Positions 54,332 through 61,736 of a DNA stretch of 64,000 nucleotides are shown piece by piece (the first letter of the stretch is position 1; each line of letters opens with the position of its first letter). Source of the stretch: Candidatus Gallipaludibacter merdavium (GTDB lineage: Bacteria; Bacteroidota; Bacteroidia; Bacteroidales; Paludibacteraceae); NCBI GenBank assembly GCA_017694875.1, contig JADIMG010000072.1:1-64000 (forward strand), given 5' to 3'. A program made the translations under genes and the position numbers. The notes below the pieces were generated by a model. The model was not told where the DNA came from and did not search any database. It worked only from the letters and a program-made list of their open reading frames with translations.

Positions 54332-54367
54332 TGCTATATTGACAATGCAGGGCTTTCGCCCCGCTGG

Positions 54368-54589
54368 TTAAATTTCTACTATTTCTATTGTCTGTTCCTT
54401 ATAGTTAATAGTAACATCAAGTTGCTTTTCTGTGTGGTTTCTTCTATAACTTTTCGTCTTAAATTCAGTTGCAGACATTTCATAACCACCATTTACTTCT
54501 CTACCCATTTTGTGTAAATACTCATTGGCAATATCTACATATTTACCAGCAGACAACATGTCATTTATTCTAAAATCTTTCTTTTTCAT
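54368..54589 (-). CDS. Small hypothetical protein, 73 aa
   Basis: MKKKDFRINDMLSAGKYVDIANEYLHKMG, then a short beta C-terminus. Starts at AGAGCAATG after a TATCTTTACC -7 element at 54639-54647. Unknown family. Confidence 0.55.
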   Translation of the reverse strand: MKKKDFRINDMLSAGKYVDIANEYLHKMGREVNGGYEMSATEFKTKSYRRNHTEKQLDVTINYKEQTIEIVEI

Positions 54590-54638
54590 TGCTCTTTCTT
54601 TTCTTCTTTACTTAAACATTAGGTTGTATTTCAGTATG

Positions 54639-54647
54639 GTAAAGATA
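54639..54647 (-). promoter_or_regulatory. -7 element TATCTTTAC
   Basis: Minus strand, 50 bases before the start at 54589. The -33 side is weak. Confidence 0.45.
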
Positions 54648-54785
54648 GTCATTTTGAACGGATTAAGCACTATTTAATATCTTGAAAATCAACATGTTGA
54701 ACTTTATTTAACTATATATTTAGATACAAAAGGCAGGCATATACAAGCTTGGTTATCGCCTGAAAATGCGGGAATATCAGCTAAC

Positions 54786-54816
54786 TTGCAGCTTTGAAAT
54801 ATTGATGCTATATTTG
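54786..54816 (+). promoter_or_regulatory. Plus-strand promoter inside the prophage
   Basis: TTG at 54786-54788, 20 bases, TATATTTG at 54809-54816: a good consensus match on the strand opposite to all prophage genes. It precedes the micro-ORF and tRNA-like element. Confidence 0.55.
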
Positions 54817-54947
54817 CACCAAAATCAAGATTAAACGTAGGTTTATGTATGATTTCGGTCCATTATTTTGGTTGCCTATTGCCTACTTTTTTCCAGTTCG
54901 TAATGGCTGAAATTAGCTTATATAATTTCATAAAAGACTTAAATACT

Positions 54948-55013
54948 ATGGATACATTAGGAAAACTTTTGAAGGGGTGGGTTGGTAGCTTGCTGGGTAG
55001 TACTCGACTTTAA
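54948..55013 (+). CDS. 21-residue micro-ORF
   Basis: ATG to TAA encoding MDTLGKLLKGWVGSLLGSTRL, a hydrophobic peptide with spaced Lys/Arg that could form an amphipathic helix. It is the only plausible ORF on the plus-strand transcript, and its end overlaps the 5' side of the tRNA-like element. Expression is unproven. Confidence 0.35.
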   Translation: MDTLGKLLKGWVGSLLGSTRL

Positions 55014-55086
55014 TTGAATGTACTGAATCATCATAATCCGAAATTTAATAGCTATGCTACGAGGGGTTCGAATCCCCTGCTACCCA
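54995..55086 (+). ncRNA. tRNA-like element (3' half intact)
   Basis: GGGTAGT can pair with GCTACCC, and AGGGG TTCGAAT CCCCT is a perfect T arm followed by A. At 92 bases the length would suit a class II tRNA, but the interior folds poorly and lacks a GG D-loop. Either a decayed tRNA, a remnant attachment core, or a structured RNA with a tRNA-like end. Confidence 0.5.
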
Positions 55087-55093
55087 CTATATA

Positions 55094-55125
55094 AGACTGG
55101 CTCAGATTTAGGGTCAGTCTTTTTG
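55094..55125 (+). terminator. Intrinsic terminator of the plus-strand unit
   Basis: AGACTG / CAGTCT stem with a 15-base loop, followed by TTTTT. Directly after the tRNA-like element. No gene lies between here and 55281. Confidence 0.7.
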
Positions 55126-55280
55126 TTATCAATTCCCTTAAAGGTTCTGCTGTTGATTCTGATATAAATTCTATCCTTTCCAATCCTTGAAACATTGGAA
55201 TGTTTTTATAATCCGTACAAACACTTAGTTTTTCTGCTTCAGAGTATGCGAACAATCTTGCATCACCCTGTCTGTTTCCA

Positions 55281-55904
55281 TTACCCTACCAATTTAAAAT
55301 CATAAGCAAAAACGTATTTGTTCATTTCCCATGTACCTTTACCACTTACATTATCAATTAAGTCAGCGTATGCTTCACGTGGTGTGTCATAGTTGCAACG
55401 AAGTACGAGTGTATCTCCAGTTGTCTGTTTGACATTTTCCCTAAAATAATATCTCATATCTTTTATTATTCCTTCCTTCAGACAATCCTCATCGGATATG
55501 TCTTGTAAATTTTCTATGCGCCAACCTTTTATTTGTATTCGGTTAGGCATTAGTTCCGGCTTAACGAACATCTTGTTAGTCCATCCCTTGTGATTATAAG
55601 CTGCAATTTTATGTCCATCACCAGTTGGAATAAGCGAGTTAGGATTAAATCCTGCATTCTTATAACTTTGAGCAATCGCAACTATTTCCCCAACTTTGTA
55701 TGGTATCTTCTGTGGATTATTCAAAAAGTACGCTTGAATCAAATCTAAACCTTCTAAAAAATCTAATGTTGCGGTGTAATACTCATCCTGGAATTTTCTT
55801 AACACTTCTGGTTTGATTTTGATAATTCTACGCGTTTGCGTTTTTATTCCTTTAAGTACGGATTCTGTCAATAGGTACTTATCGTTGAACATTATCTTCT
55901 TCAT
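55281..55904 (-). CDS. ASCH-like phage protein
   Basis: 207 aa. The N-terminal segment ESVLKGIKTQTRRIIKIKP is the signature of phage ASCH-type proteins (K-T-x-T-R-R), and RIQIKGWRIENLQDISDEDCLKEGI is the usual following block. These beta-barrel proteins are thought to bind RNA or nucleotides; exact role unknown. Confidence 0.75.
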   Translation of the reverse strand: MKKIMFNDKYLLTESVLKGIKTQTRRIIKIKPEVLRKFQDEYYTATLDFLEGLDLIQAYFLNNPQKIPYKVGEIVAIAQSYKNAGFNPNSLIPTGDGHKIAAYNHKGWTNKMFVKPELMPNRIQIKGWRIENLQDISDEDCLKEGIIKDMRYYFRENVKQTTGDTLVLRCNYDTPREAYADLIDNVSGKGTWEMNKYVFAYDFKLVG

Positions 55905-55927
55905 GTCTTATTCCTTTTCTAATCTTA

Positions 55928-56179
55928 TTACTTTTCTAAATGTTCAATAAATTCATTCAATACACTTCGTAACCTTTTCATTTTATCAACAAAGTCTTCT
56001 ATCGTGTCGTAACATGACTTGTGTAGTTTTACTTTACCAAAACAATCAGCAACTTGCAAAAATGTACTTCTGTATTCTGTTCCATCTTCTTCTTTTATCA
56101 ATCCGTCAAAAGCAACTATACTACCGGTAGATGGCGAATCTTCTTTGTTTAGCCATTCTCTTTTACTGAATGTTTCCAT
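55928..56179 (-). CDS. Hypothetical phage protein, 83 aa
   Basis: METFSKREWLNKEDSPSTGSIVAFDGLI.., then a helical end. Related-looking proteins are common on Bacteroides phages. Unknown. Confidence 0.55.
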   Translation of the reverse strand: METFSKREWLNKEDSPSTGSIVAFDGLIKEEDGTEYRSTFLQVADCFGKVKLHKSCYDTIEDFVDKMKRLRSVLNEFIEHLEK

Positions 56180-56181
56180 TT

Positions 56182-56580
56182 CTATCCCTCCAATAAATCT
56201 TGGTTATCGTATATGTTTCCGATTACTTCAAAGTGACTGACAATGTCTTCATATCCTATTACAACAATATCTCCAGTAGATGGTATCTCATCAAGCATAA
56301 ATGCCCCAACAGTATCAGAAAAAACAACCTCGTGTAATGTGTCATAATAATCGGCTTTTAGTATATCCCCCTCGTAGATTTCCTTCCCGTTCTTATCGTG
56401 CAATCCAATGAATTGGCCAATGGTTTCTTCTTTTACTTCATACATTAAAGCATCCTTCCATGTTCTTATGCTTACAGGGCATACGCATATTCTTTTGCAA
56501 AACTTCTCATGATATTCTTGTACATAACCGTAAAACCATTCACTATATCCTTTTCCTCTAAATTTAATCTCTCTGTTCAT
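56182..56580 (-). CDS. YopX family protein
   Basis: 132 aa. REIKFRGKGYSEWFYGYV, GQFIGLHDKNGKEIYEGDILKAD and FEVIGNIYDNQDLL are the complete YopX pattern. A phage family of unknown function forming a beta barrel. Confidence 0.9.
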   Translation of the reverse strand: MNREIKFRGKGYSEWFYGYVQEYHEKFCKRICVCPVSIRTWKDALMYEVKEETIGQFIGLHDKNGKEIYEGDILKADYYDTLHEVVFSDTVGAFMLDEIPSTGDIVVIGYEDIVSHFEVIGNIYDNQDLLEG

Positions 56581-56583
56581 AAC

Positions 56584-56928
56584 TTACTTCCTTTCTTTTA
56601 TATCTCCATTTTCCGCGCAGCAGCACAACATCTCGTATGCTGCATCAATAAGGCTTTTGTTCTCTACGGAATAAATTCCATAATAGTATATAGACCAATA
56701 GTTGCGATGATGATATATTGTTATTTCGTTGCCACAAATTTCCTTTGGGAGCAGTTCCAAAATGTCCGGCAAAGTGAATGTTGGAATACCATTTGCATCT
56801 TCGCATTTTCCCCAATACAGATACTCTTTTCCTTCAGCTTCCCAAATGTAGCAACTCGCTTTGCTTGTATCTAATCCCAACTCTTGCAGATGTTCCATCT
56901 GCGAAATTGATAATACTTCTTTATTCAT
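56584..56928 (-). CDS. Conserved Bacteroides phage protein, 114 aa
   Basis: Contains IPTFTLPDILELLPKEI and NKSLIDAAYEMLCCC, a pattern repeatedly seen in this phage group. Function unknown. Start context AGTTATGAA, shared with the next two upstream genes. Confidence 0.6.
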   Translation of the reverse strand: MNKEVLSISQMEHLQELGLDTSKASCYIWEAEGKEYLYWGKCEDANGIPTFTLPDILELLPKEICGNEITIYHHRNYWSIYYYGIYSVENKSLIDAAYEMLCCCAENGDIKERK

Positions 56929-56930
56929 AA

Positions 56931-57098
56931 CTACTCCTTTTTATAATAACATCTTCTACCTACCCTATATACAGCAGGGTCAATATTACTAAATGGATTA
57001 TCCTCTGTTCCGTCCAACTCTTGATGAGCAAGGCAGCGAACGCATCCTTCCTTTATTTGGCAACCTTCACCAGTGCAATGGCTAATATCGTGTGTCAT
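56931..57098 (-). CDS. Cys-rich micro-protein, 55 aa
   Basis: MTHDISHCTGEGCQIKEGCVRCLAHQEL..: five Cys and three His suggest zinc binding. ATG at 57098 overlaps the upstream TGA (ATGA). A frequent small phage protein; unknown role. Confidence 0.65.
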   Translation of the reverse strand: MTHDISHCTGEGCQIKEGCVRCLAHQELDGTEDNPFSNIDPAVYRVGRRCYYKKE

Positions 57099-57430
57099 TT
57101 CTTCTTCTTTTTTCTTAGACCAACCAATTCTTTTGCTTCTTCGAGTGATACTCTATTGCAGGCAAGTTCGATAAGTTTATCCCTACCTACTTTCTTGTAA
57201 ACTGGCATCCAGCTTTCCAATACAAGGTCGGCAGGTTCTCCTGCTTCTATTGCTTTATTATTATCTCCTACATAATACTTGGAATCTGGGTCCGACAATT
57301 CAAAGATTGTTACTCCGTTCTTATTGCAGATAACATAAGTATTGCCATTCAATGTTATTCGACCGTAGTGTCTTGCTATTGACAGCTGTGAGTTCATCCA
57401 CACTTCCTCTGGTATTAAAACTACATTCAT
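57095..57430 (-). CDS. Hypothetical phage protein, 111 aa
   Basis: Beta-rich N-terminus (MNVVLIPEEVWMNSQLSIARHYGRI), helical C-terminus ending in a Lys run. Unknown family. Confidence 0.5.
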   Translation of the reverse strand: MNVVLIPEEVWMNSQLSIARHYGRITLNGNTYVICNKNGVTIFELSDPDSKYYVGDNNKAIEAGEPADLVLESWMPVYKKVGRDKLIELACNRVSLEEAKELVGLRKKKKK

Positions 57431-57438
57431 AACTATAT

Positions 57439-57759
57439 CTATTTAATAGGTAACAAATCGAACAATCTCGCCCACCTTGTTATAGTCTTGTGCTTCATAT
57501 CTCCAAGCAGACCTAAGTCTTTTCCACCACAATATGCAAGTTCATATTGAAGGAATTCTCCTTCTTCGTACTCAACAAGATATGTTCCGAAGTCGCATAT
57601 CTTTTCTTCTCCAGAGTGCCAGATGTTTTCTGAATGCCATCTTGCACCATCCTTAAATGCTATACACAGCGAACCTCTTTCTCTTGAATTAGTGTCTTTT
57701 GGATTGTCTGTCAATCCTGAATACTCCTGTGCTGCTTTTTCAATGTCGCTTATTTTCAT
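57439..57759 (-). CDS. DUF551-like phage protein, 106 aa
   Basis: N-terminal IEKAAQEY..FKDGARWHSENIW and the C-terminal TITRWARLFDLLPIK resemble the small phage proteins that carry a DUF551-like end. Function unknown. Confidence 0.55.
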   Translation of the reverse strand: MKISDIEKAAQEYSGLTDNPKDTNSRERGSLCIAFKDGARWHSENIWHSGEEKICDFGTYLVEYEEGEFLQYELAYCGGKDLGLLGDMKHKTITRWARLFDLLPIK

Positions 57760-57761
57760 AA

Positions 57762-58127
57762 CTATATCAATTTAAGTGCTTCTAAAATCCCATAATCCAA
57801 TGCTTCTTCGTATGTATTAAACAAATCATCGCTCGCTATAAGAGAATATTCATCGTAACATTTAAGAATGGAATAACCCCATAATTGTGATTCGTCAAAA
57901 TCGACCATTATATTAAGTTTTTTACTCTCTCTAATCCACTTCTGCGCTTCGTACAATGTAGGGCAGCTAAATGAAAATTTAAATTTATTGTTCCAATCAA
58001 CGCATAATTCTCCATCACCAATTCTTGCTTCTTCGTAATAATACAAATTGCAAGACTCATGATAGCCCTTTTCTTTTAATAGTTTAGCTACTTCAAGACT
58101 AACAAAATCTTCTGTTTTCATAATCAA
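57762..58127 (-). CDS. Conserved phage protein, 121 aa
   Basis: TEDFVSLEVAKLLKEKGYHESC..PTLYEAQKWIRESKKL is a widely shared pattern in Bacteroidetes phages and mobile elements. No activity known. Confidence 0.6.
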   Translation of the reverse strand: MIMKTEDFVSLEVAKLLKEKGYHESCNLYYYEEARIGDGELCVDWNNKFKFSFSCPTLYEAQKWIRESKKLNIMVDFDESQLWGYSILKCYDEYSLIASDDLFNTYEEALDYGILEALKLI

Positions 58128-58696
58128 TATTTTTTCCCATGTTTATATTCGCGAAATTCATTGTATTTCATTTTCTGGTTGATATACCACATAATGTCAA
58201 TGTTCTTTTTTACACAAAATCCAATTATAGTCCTTATAGACATTCTTATATGACTATCGACATCGTTTATTTCAATGAATCTTTGATCAGTGATGTCACT
58301 AACCAATGAATACATATTCTCTGTAAATGTCCATGTAGAATCCCATTCAGAACATTTTAAAGCATAGAAATCAATTATTCCGAGGTCTGTATTTCTCAAT
58401 CCGGCTAAGTCAAGAAGTCGAATACATGCGTCAGCTAGCTCGTCTTCAACTGTGTCTTTGATTGTATGTCTGAAAGCGTATATAAATTCTTCATTAGACC
58501 GTTTTTGCTGTTTCATGTAATACTCAAATTGACTTCTATTTGCATATCTGTCTTTTCTGTCCGCTTCGACAGCTTCCATTAACTCAGATATAACCAGACA
58601 TAGGTAATGTTCATCACTAAGATTATCATTGTGCCAACCGTGGTTTATTGCACATTTGTAAGCTATATCTCGTAATTCATTAAGAGTAATATTCAT
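58124..58696 (-). CDS. MazG-like nucleotide pyrophosphohydrolase
   Basis: 190 aa. The all-alpha NTP-PPase core is visible: LVISELMEAVEADRKD (E..E metal site) and VEDELADACIRLLDLAG (E..D site). Such phage enzymes clear non-canonical or alarmone-type nucleotides. The C-terminal third is family-specific. Overlaps both neighbours. Confidence 0.82.
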   Translation of the reverse strand: MNITLNELRDIAYKCAINHGWHNDNLSDEHYLCLVISELMEAVEADRKDRYANRSQFEYYMKQQKRSNEEFIYAFRHTIKDTVEDELADACIRLLDLAGLRNTDLGIIDFYALKCSEWDSTWTFTENMYSLVSDITDQRFIEINDVDSHIRMSIRTIIGFCVKKNIDIMWYINQKMKYNEFREYKHGKKY

Positions 58697-58997
58697 ACGT
58701 ATATTCTATTAAAATAACTTTGTTTGGTAAGGTATCTCTCTTTGTTTGGCTATTGTTCTTGCATATCTTGGACTGTTCTTGCATATCTTGGACTGTTCTT
58801 GCATATCTTGGACAAATCTCCTTATATGGGCAGTTGCCTGATTTTGCCGCAAGAAAACGTGCATGTGAGGCTTCCCATGATTTGTCTGCTTCATTGCTGG
58901 AGAAATTCCAAAAATCCATGCAATTCCAACTGCTGTTGTCCATGTCTTGTTTTTCATCTACAAGCTCAACAAGTCCGTTTGATTGTGGTTTACTCAT
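58680..58997 (-). CDS. Hypothetical protein ending in a 20-bp repeat tract
   Basis: 105 aa. Residues about 1-60 contain AAKSGNCPYKEICPRY. The C-terminal part is encoded by three tandem 20-bp repeats, so it is read in three successive frames. ATG overlaps the PcfJ stop (ATGA). Function unknown. Confidence 0.55.
   Translation of the reverse strand: MSKPQSNGLVELVDEKQDMDNSSWNCMDFWNFSSNEADKSWEASHARFLAAKSGNCPYKEICPRYARTVQDMQEQSKICKNNSQTKRDTLPNKVILIEYTYEYYS
58754..58813. repeat. Three perfect tandem copies of a 20-bp unit
   Basis: TGTTCTTGCATATCTTGGAC repeated three times without change at 58754, 58774 and 58794, within the 3' end of the gene 58680-58997. Unit length is not a multiple of three. 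Confidence 0.95.
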
Positions 58998-60304
58998 GAT
59001 GCCATCCTTTCCATTATTAACTTCATGTTCTTGTTCACCAATTCTATTATCTGGTCATGGTATGGAGTCTTGGAATTGCAAACTCCCCTGCTTTGGACGA
59101 CTTTGAATGTTGTCAGTGAAACCTCTACTGTCTCAATCCGGTTCCCATGCATATCTTTTGCTGATAGGATAAGACTATTTGGTTTCTTATAATATTCCAT
59201 GTCATACACACAGTGATGCATCTTAATACCTTCTTCCGCTATATCTGCCACCGATGTGATGACCGACACCTCTATGCCGTTGCCCACGAAACAGATACCA
59301 AAAAACTTTCCTTTCTCTTTCTTGTACAGATTCTCCCACTTCCTTGCTTCCTTTCTTTTCTTCTCTGACTCTTTCCTTTCTTCAATGATTTTCTTTTTAC
59401 GTAAAAGACGATCATGTTCATGCTTCACATTCGATGGACAAACATACTTTGCATTATGTGTGTCCAAATGGAAATAATCGAGTAGGTCCATGTAATCCAT
59501 CCAGATGGAAGCATCTTTTACTATGTATCGGTTTCTGTTGCAGATGTTGATTGAATGCCATCTGTTGTCCGGTATGTATTTTACATGCATGTGGCGCAAT
59601 AGGTCGAATTGTTTTGTCTTTATCAACATTTCTGCTTTGTTGTTGGTGAGTAGTAATTTAAACAACTCGCTGCATGATATGCCAGTAAAACGCCCAGTGT
59701 ATCCGTTTCTCCTTATCTTTGGAAGCACATGCCTTATTGGATAGATAAACTTGGAGTCTATGTCATATTTATCCATTGAGCTATTATAGCTTGTTCTGTT
59801 GGTCTTGATGCTCATTGGTTTGCTGAAATTCCAATCATCATAAACCATGAAATTCTGATTGCACGGACGTGCAACTATTGTTTCATTCCCATCTTCATCT
59901 ATCCAGTTCTGTACGGCCTCATCAATAGATACATATCTGTCTCTTTCGCCACGCTTTCTGTATGTGGCCACAATAAAATTTCGGCATACTTGAAAGCCTT
60001 TGAACGTTGTAAGGATAGTGTAATACCAGTTCTCCTTGAATTTCTTCTTTCTGCTTGTTGTAACTTTCAGTTTTCGCCCGCAATTTGGACAAATGGTTTC
60101 ATGGCCGATAACATCAACAGAAAGCTGGGAAACATCACTTTTGAAAATCTCACCACAGTGCAGGCACCAAATTTCATCTTTCGTTAGGTAGGCATCCTCT
60201 CCATGACAATTTTCAATTGCCCATCGTTTCTGATTTTCAGTAAGGTCTGGAAGTTTACAGTGTGCTTCCATGACCCTTTTCTGTAATTTTGTTCTGGCTT
60301 TCAT
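58994..60304 (-). CDS. PcfJ-like protein
   Basis: 436 aa. Zinc ribbon near residues 46-80 (WCLHCGEIF..ICPNCGRKL) and the PcfJ core at the C-terminus: IKMHHCVYDMEYYKKPNSLI, then IETVEVSLTTFKVVQSRGVCN. PcfJ-type genes travel with pcfK on conjugative elements and phages; biochemical role unknown. Directly follows pcfK-like gene. Confidence 0.85.
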   Translation of the reverse strand: MKARTKLQKRVMEAHCKLPDLTENQKRWAIENCHGEDAYLTKDEIWCLHCGEIFKSDVSQLSVDVIGHETICPNCGRKLKVTTSRKKKFKENWYYTILTTFKGFQVCRNFIVATYRKRGERDRYVSIDEAVQNWIDEDGNETIVARPCNQNFMVYDDWNFSKPMSIKTNRTSYNSSMDKYDIDSKFIYPIRHVLPKIRRNGYTGRFTGISCSELFKLLLTNNKAEMLIKTKQFDLLRHMHVKYIPDNRWHSINICNRNRYIVKDASIWMDYMDLLDYFHLDTHNAKYVCPSNVKHEHDRLLRKKKIIEERKESEKKRKEARKWENLYKKEKGKFFGICFVGNGIEVSVITSVADIAEEGIKMHHCVYDMEYYKKPNSLILSAKDMHGNRIETVEVSLTTFKVVQSRGVCNSKTPYHDQIIELVNKNMKLIMERMAS

Positions 60305-60717
60305 CAGAATAGACTCATTTGTTCAACTTCCACTTTTTCTGTCTTTGGAGCTTTCGGTTTTGGCTGTTTCTTCATGGATTCGATGCATTCTTTTTTGTAC
60401 TGTTCAAATGCCATTTCCTTAGCTTTCTGTTTTTCCTCTTCTGACAGTTCCGTTACATGATTGACAACCACATCGACTTTGCCCACTTTTTCTACCTTCA
60501 AATTATCCTCGTCATAATAGTGGACTGCCATACCATAGATTTCTTCATCTGCGAACCCGTTACAGCCGGACTTTTTAACCTCCGATAGGATGTATCCTAT
60601 ACAACCGTCCAGAGATTTGTTCTCTTTGGCATAAGATGCTGCAAATAATTCATCCGTCTTAGCTCTTTCATCAAGATATGCCTTGATGGTTTGCTTGAAT
60701 TGTTCTGTTCCTTTCAT
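60304..60717 (-). CDS. PcfK-like protein with C-terminal clamp-binding-like motif
   Basis: 137 aa. FKQTIKAYLDERAKTDELFA..GCIGYILSEVKKSGCNGFADEEIYGMAVHYYDED is the PcfK pattern. The end, VEVEQMSLF, is a good match to QLSLF-type beta-clamp motifs after a Lys/Pro-rich linker. Suggests a link to replication. Confidence 0.85.
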   Translation of the reverse strand: MKGTEQFKQTIKAYLDERAKTDELFAASYAKENKSLDGCIGYILSEVKKSGCNGFADEEIYGMAVHYYDEDNLKVEKVGKVDVVVNHVTELSEEEKQKAKEMAFEQYKKECIESMKKQPKPKAPKTEKVEVEQMSLF

Positions 60718-60720
60718 GGC

Positions 60721-60936
60721 TCAATACTTTTGGATGGTTAGCAATACATTGACCAGTTCGTCAATTCTGACAATATCCGTGTACTTGTCCAGCACGATAT
60801 TATTGTTACACACTGTAAGCATCTTAGTGGAAGACATCCAATATGCTTCTATCCCGTTTTCAAATCTCCACTCGATTGTTGTTTGTCCATTGCTCACTTT
60901 TACTCTGCTGTCTGCTTTGATTTCTTTTGATTTCAT
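60721..60936 (-). CDS. Small hypothetical protein, 71 aa
   Basis: MKSKEIKADSRVKVSNGQTTIEWRF.., all beta. Unknown; a fixed member of the replication block. Confidence 0.55.
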   Translation of the reverse strand: MKSKEIKADSRVKVSNGQTTIEWRFENGIEAYWMSSTKMLTVCNNNIVLDKYTDIVRIDELVNVLLTIQKY

Positions 60937-60948
60937 ATTCTTTCGTGT

Positions 60949-61137
60949 TTATTTGTTAGTTCTTTTCAAAAAATCCTCTACAGCCTTCTTCTTGTCGGCA
61001 TCTTTGTTTACCATAATGATTGTACGTGCATATACTCGTACAGGTACCTTTCCATTGTCTTTTTCTTTTGCACTAATCAAAGCCTGATATATAGCTTTTG
61101 ATTCTCTCTCTTTTTCGATAGATTCATATAGTATCAT
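60949..61137 (-). CDS. Small hypothetical protein, 62 aa
   Basis: MILYESIEKERESKAIYQALIS.., helical and charged. Unknown. Confidence 0.5.
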   Translation of the reverse strand: MILYESIEKERESKAIYQALISAKEKDNGKVPVRVYARTIIMVNKDADKKKAVEDFLKRTNK

Positions 61138-61139
61138 AA

Positions 61140-61736
61140 TTACCTCCTTAGACTATCTCCGTTGAAACATATACGACTTGTGAGTGCCTTAATCCTGTCC
61201 AATATCCGGTCGCCATATCTTTCTCTCAATTCAACTTCATCAAGATTGGTTGAGATAATAACCAGCTTTCCATACTTTTCTGCTGCATCCATGATTTCCG
61301 GGAAAGCCATACGCCTTTCGCCATACTTCACACTCATTTCTTCCGTCCCTACGTCGTCAAGACTGATAAGATGCTTTGATAATGCAACATCAAGATTGGC
61401 ATTAAGCTCTTGCATGTCGAAGACATTCACAACTCTTTCGCAGCAGCTTAGTATGATGGCCGGCAATACATAGCGGCCAAGCAGCGATTTGCCGCGACCA
61501 CAATTGCCGAACATGAACAGCCCGCGCCCTTTATTGTCGGTGAGCCATTCGGCTACTTTTTCATATTCCGGCAGCCAAACAGCATTTTCACCTATTACGC
61601 TTTTTAGTCCAGCATAAAGCATAGTTCTTGCGTTTGGCACTTTTATGCTTACGGAACCTGCAGGAGCTTTAAGCCACATCTTTCGCATATCGGAGAAAAC
61701 CTCGTCAAAACTCATGGTATGTTTTTCTGTTGTCAT
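61140..61736 (-). CDS. DnaC/IstB-like helicase loader ATPase
   Basis: 198 aa. Walker A GNCGRGKSLLGRYVLP, Walker B region LISLDDVGTEEM, sensor element LVIISTNLDEVELRERYGDRILDRI with the arginine finger typical of DnaC-type AAA+ proteins. Loads a replicative helicase, or acts with the DUF4373 protein. The start may instead be the ATG at 61715 (MSFDEVFSDM). Confidence 0.88.
   Translation of the reverse strand: MTTEKHTMSFDEVFSDMRKMWLKAPAGSVSIKVPNARTMLYAGLKSVIGENAVWLPEYEKVAEWLTDNKGRGLFMFGNCGRGKSLLGRYVLPAIILSCCERVVNVFDMQELNANLDVALSKHLISLDDVGTEEMSVKYGERRMAFPEIMDAAEKYGKLVIISTNLDEVELRERYGDRILDRIKALTSRICFNGDSLRR

Noticed and set aside
54823..55125. tmRNA (ssrA)
   Set aside because: The 3' end is tRNA-like and there is a small ORF, but the conserved tmRNA 5' end and an Ala-Ala-ending tag are missing.
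55052..55255. Minus-strand ORF ending GSRGFEPLVA
   Set aside because: Its end is the antisense reading of a tRNA T arm, a standard spurious ORF, and it covers the terminator of the plus-strand unit.
58754..58813. CRISPR array
   Set aside because: The three 20-bp units are directly adjacent with no spacers.
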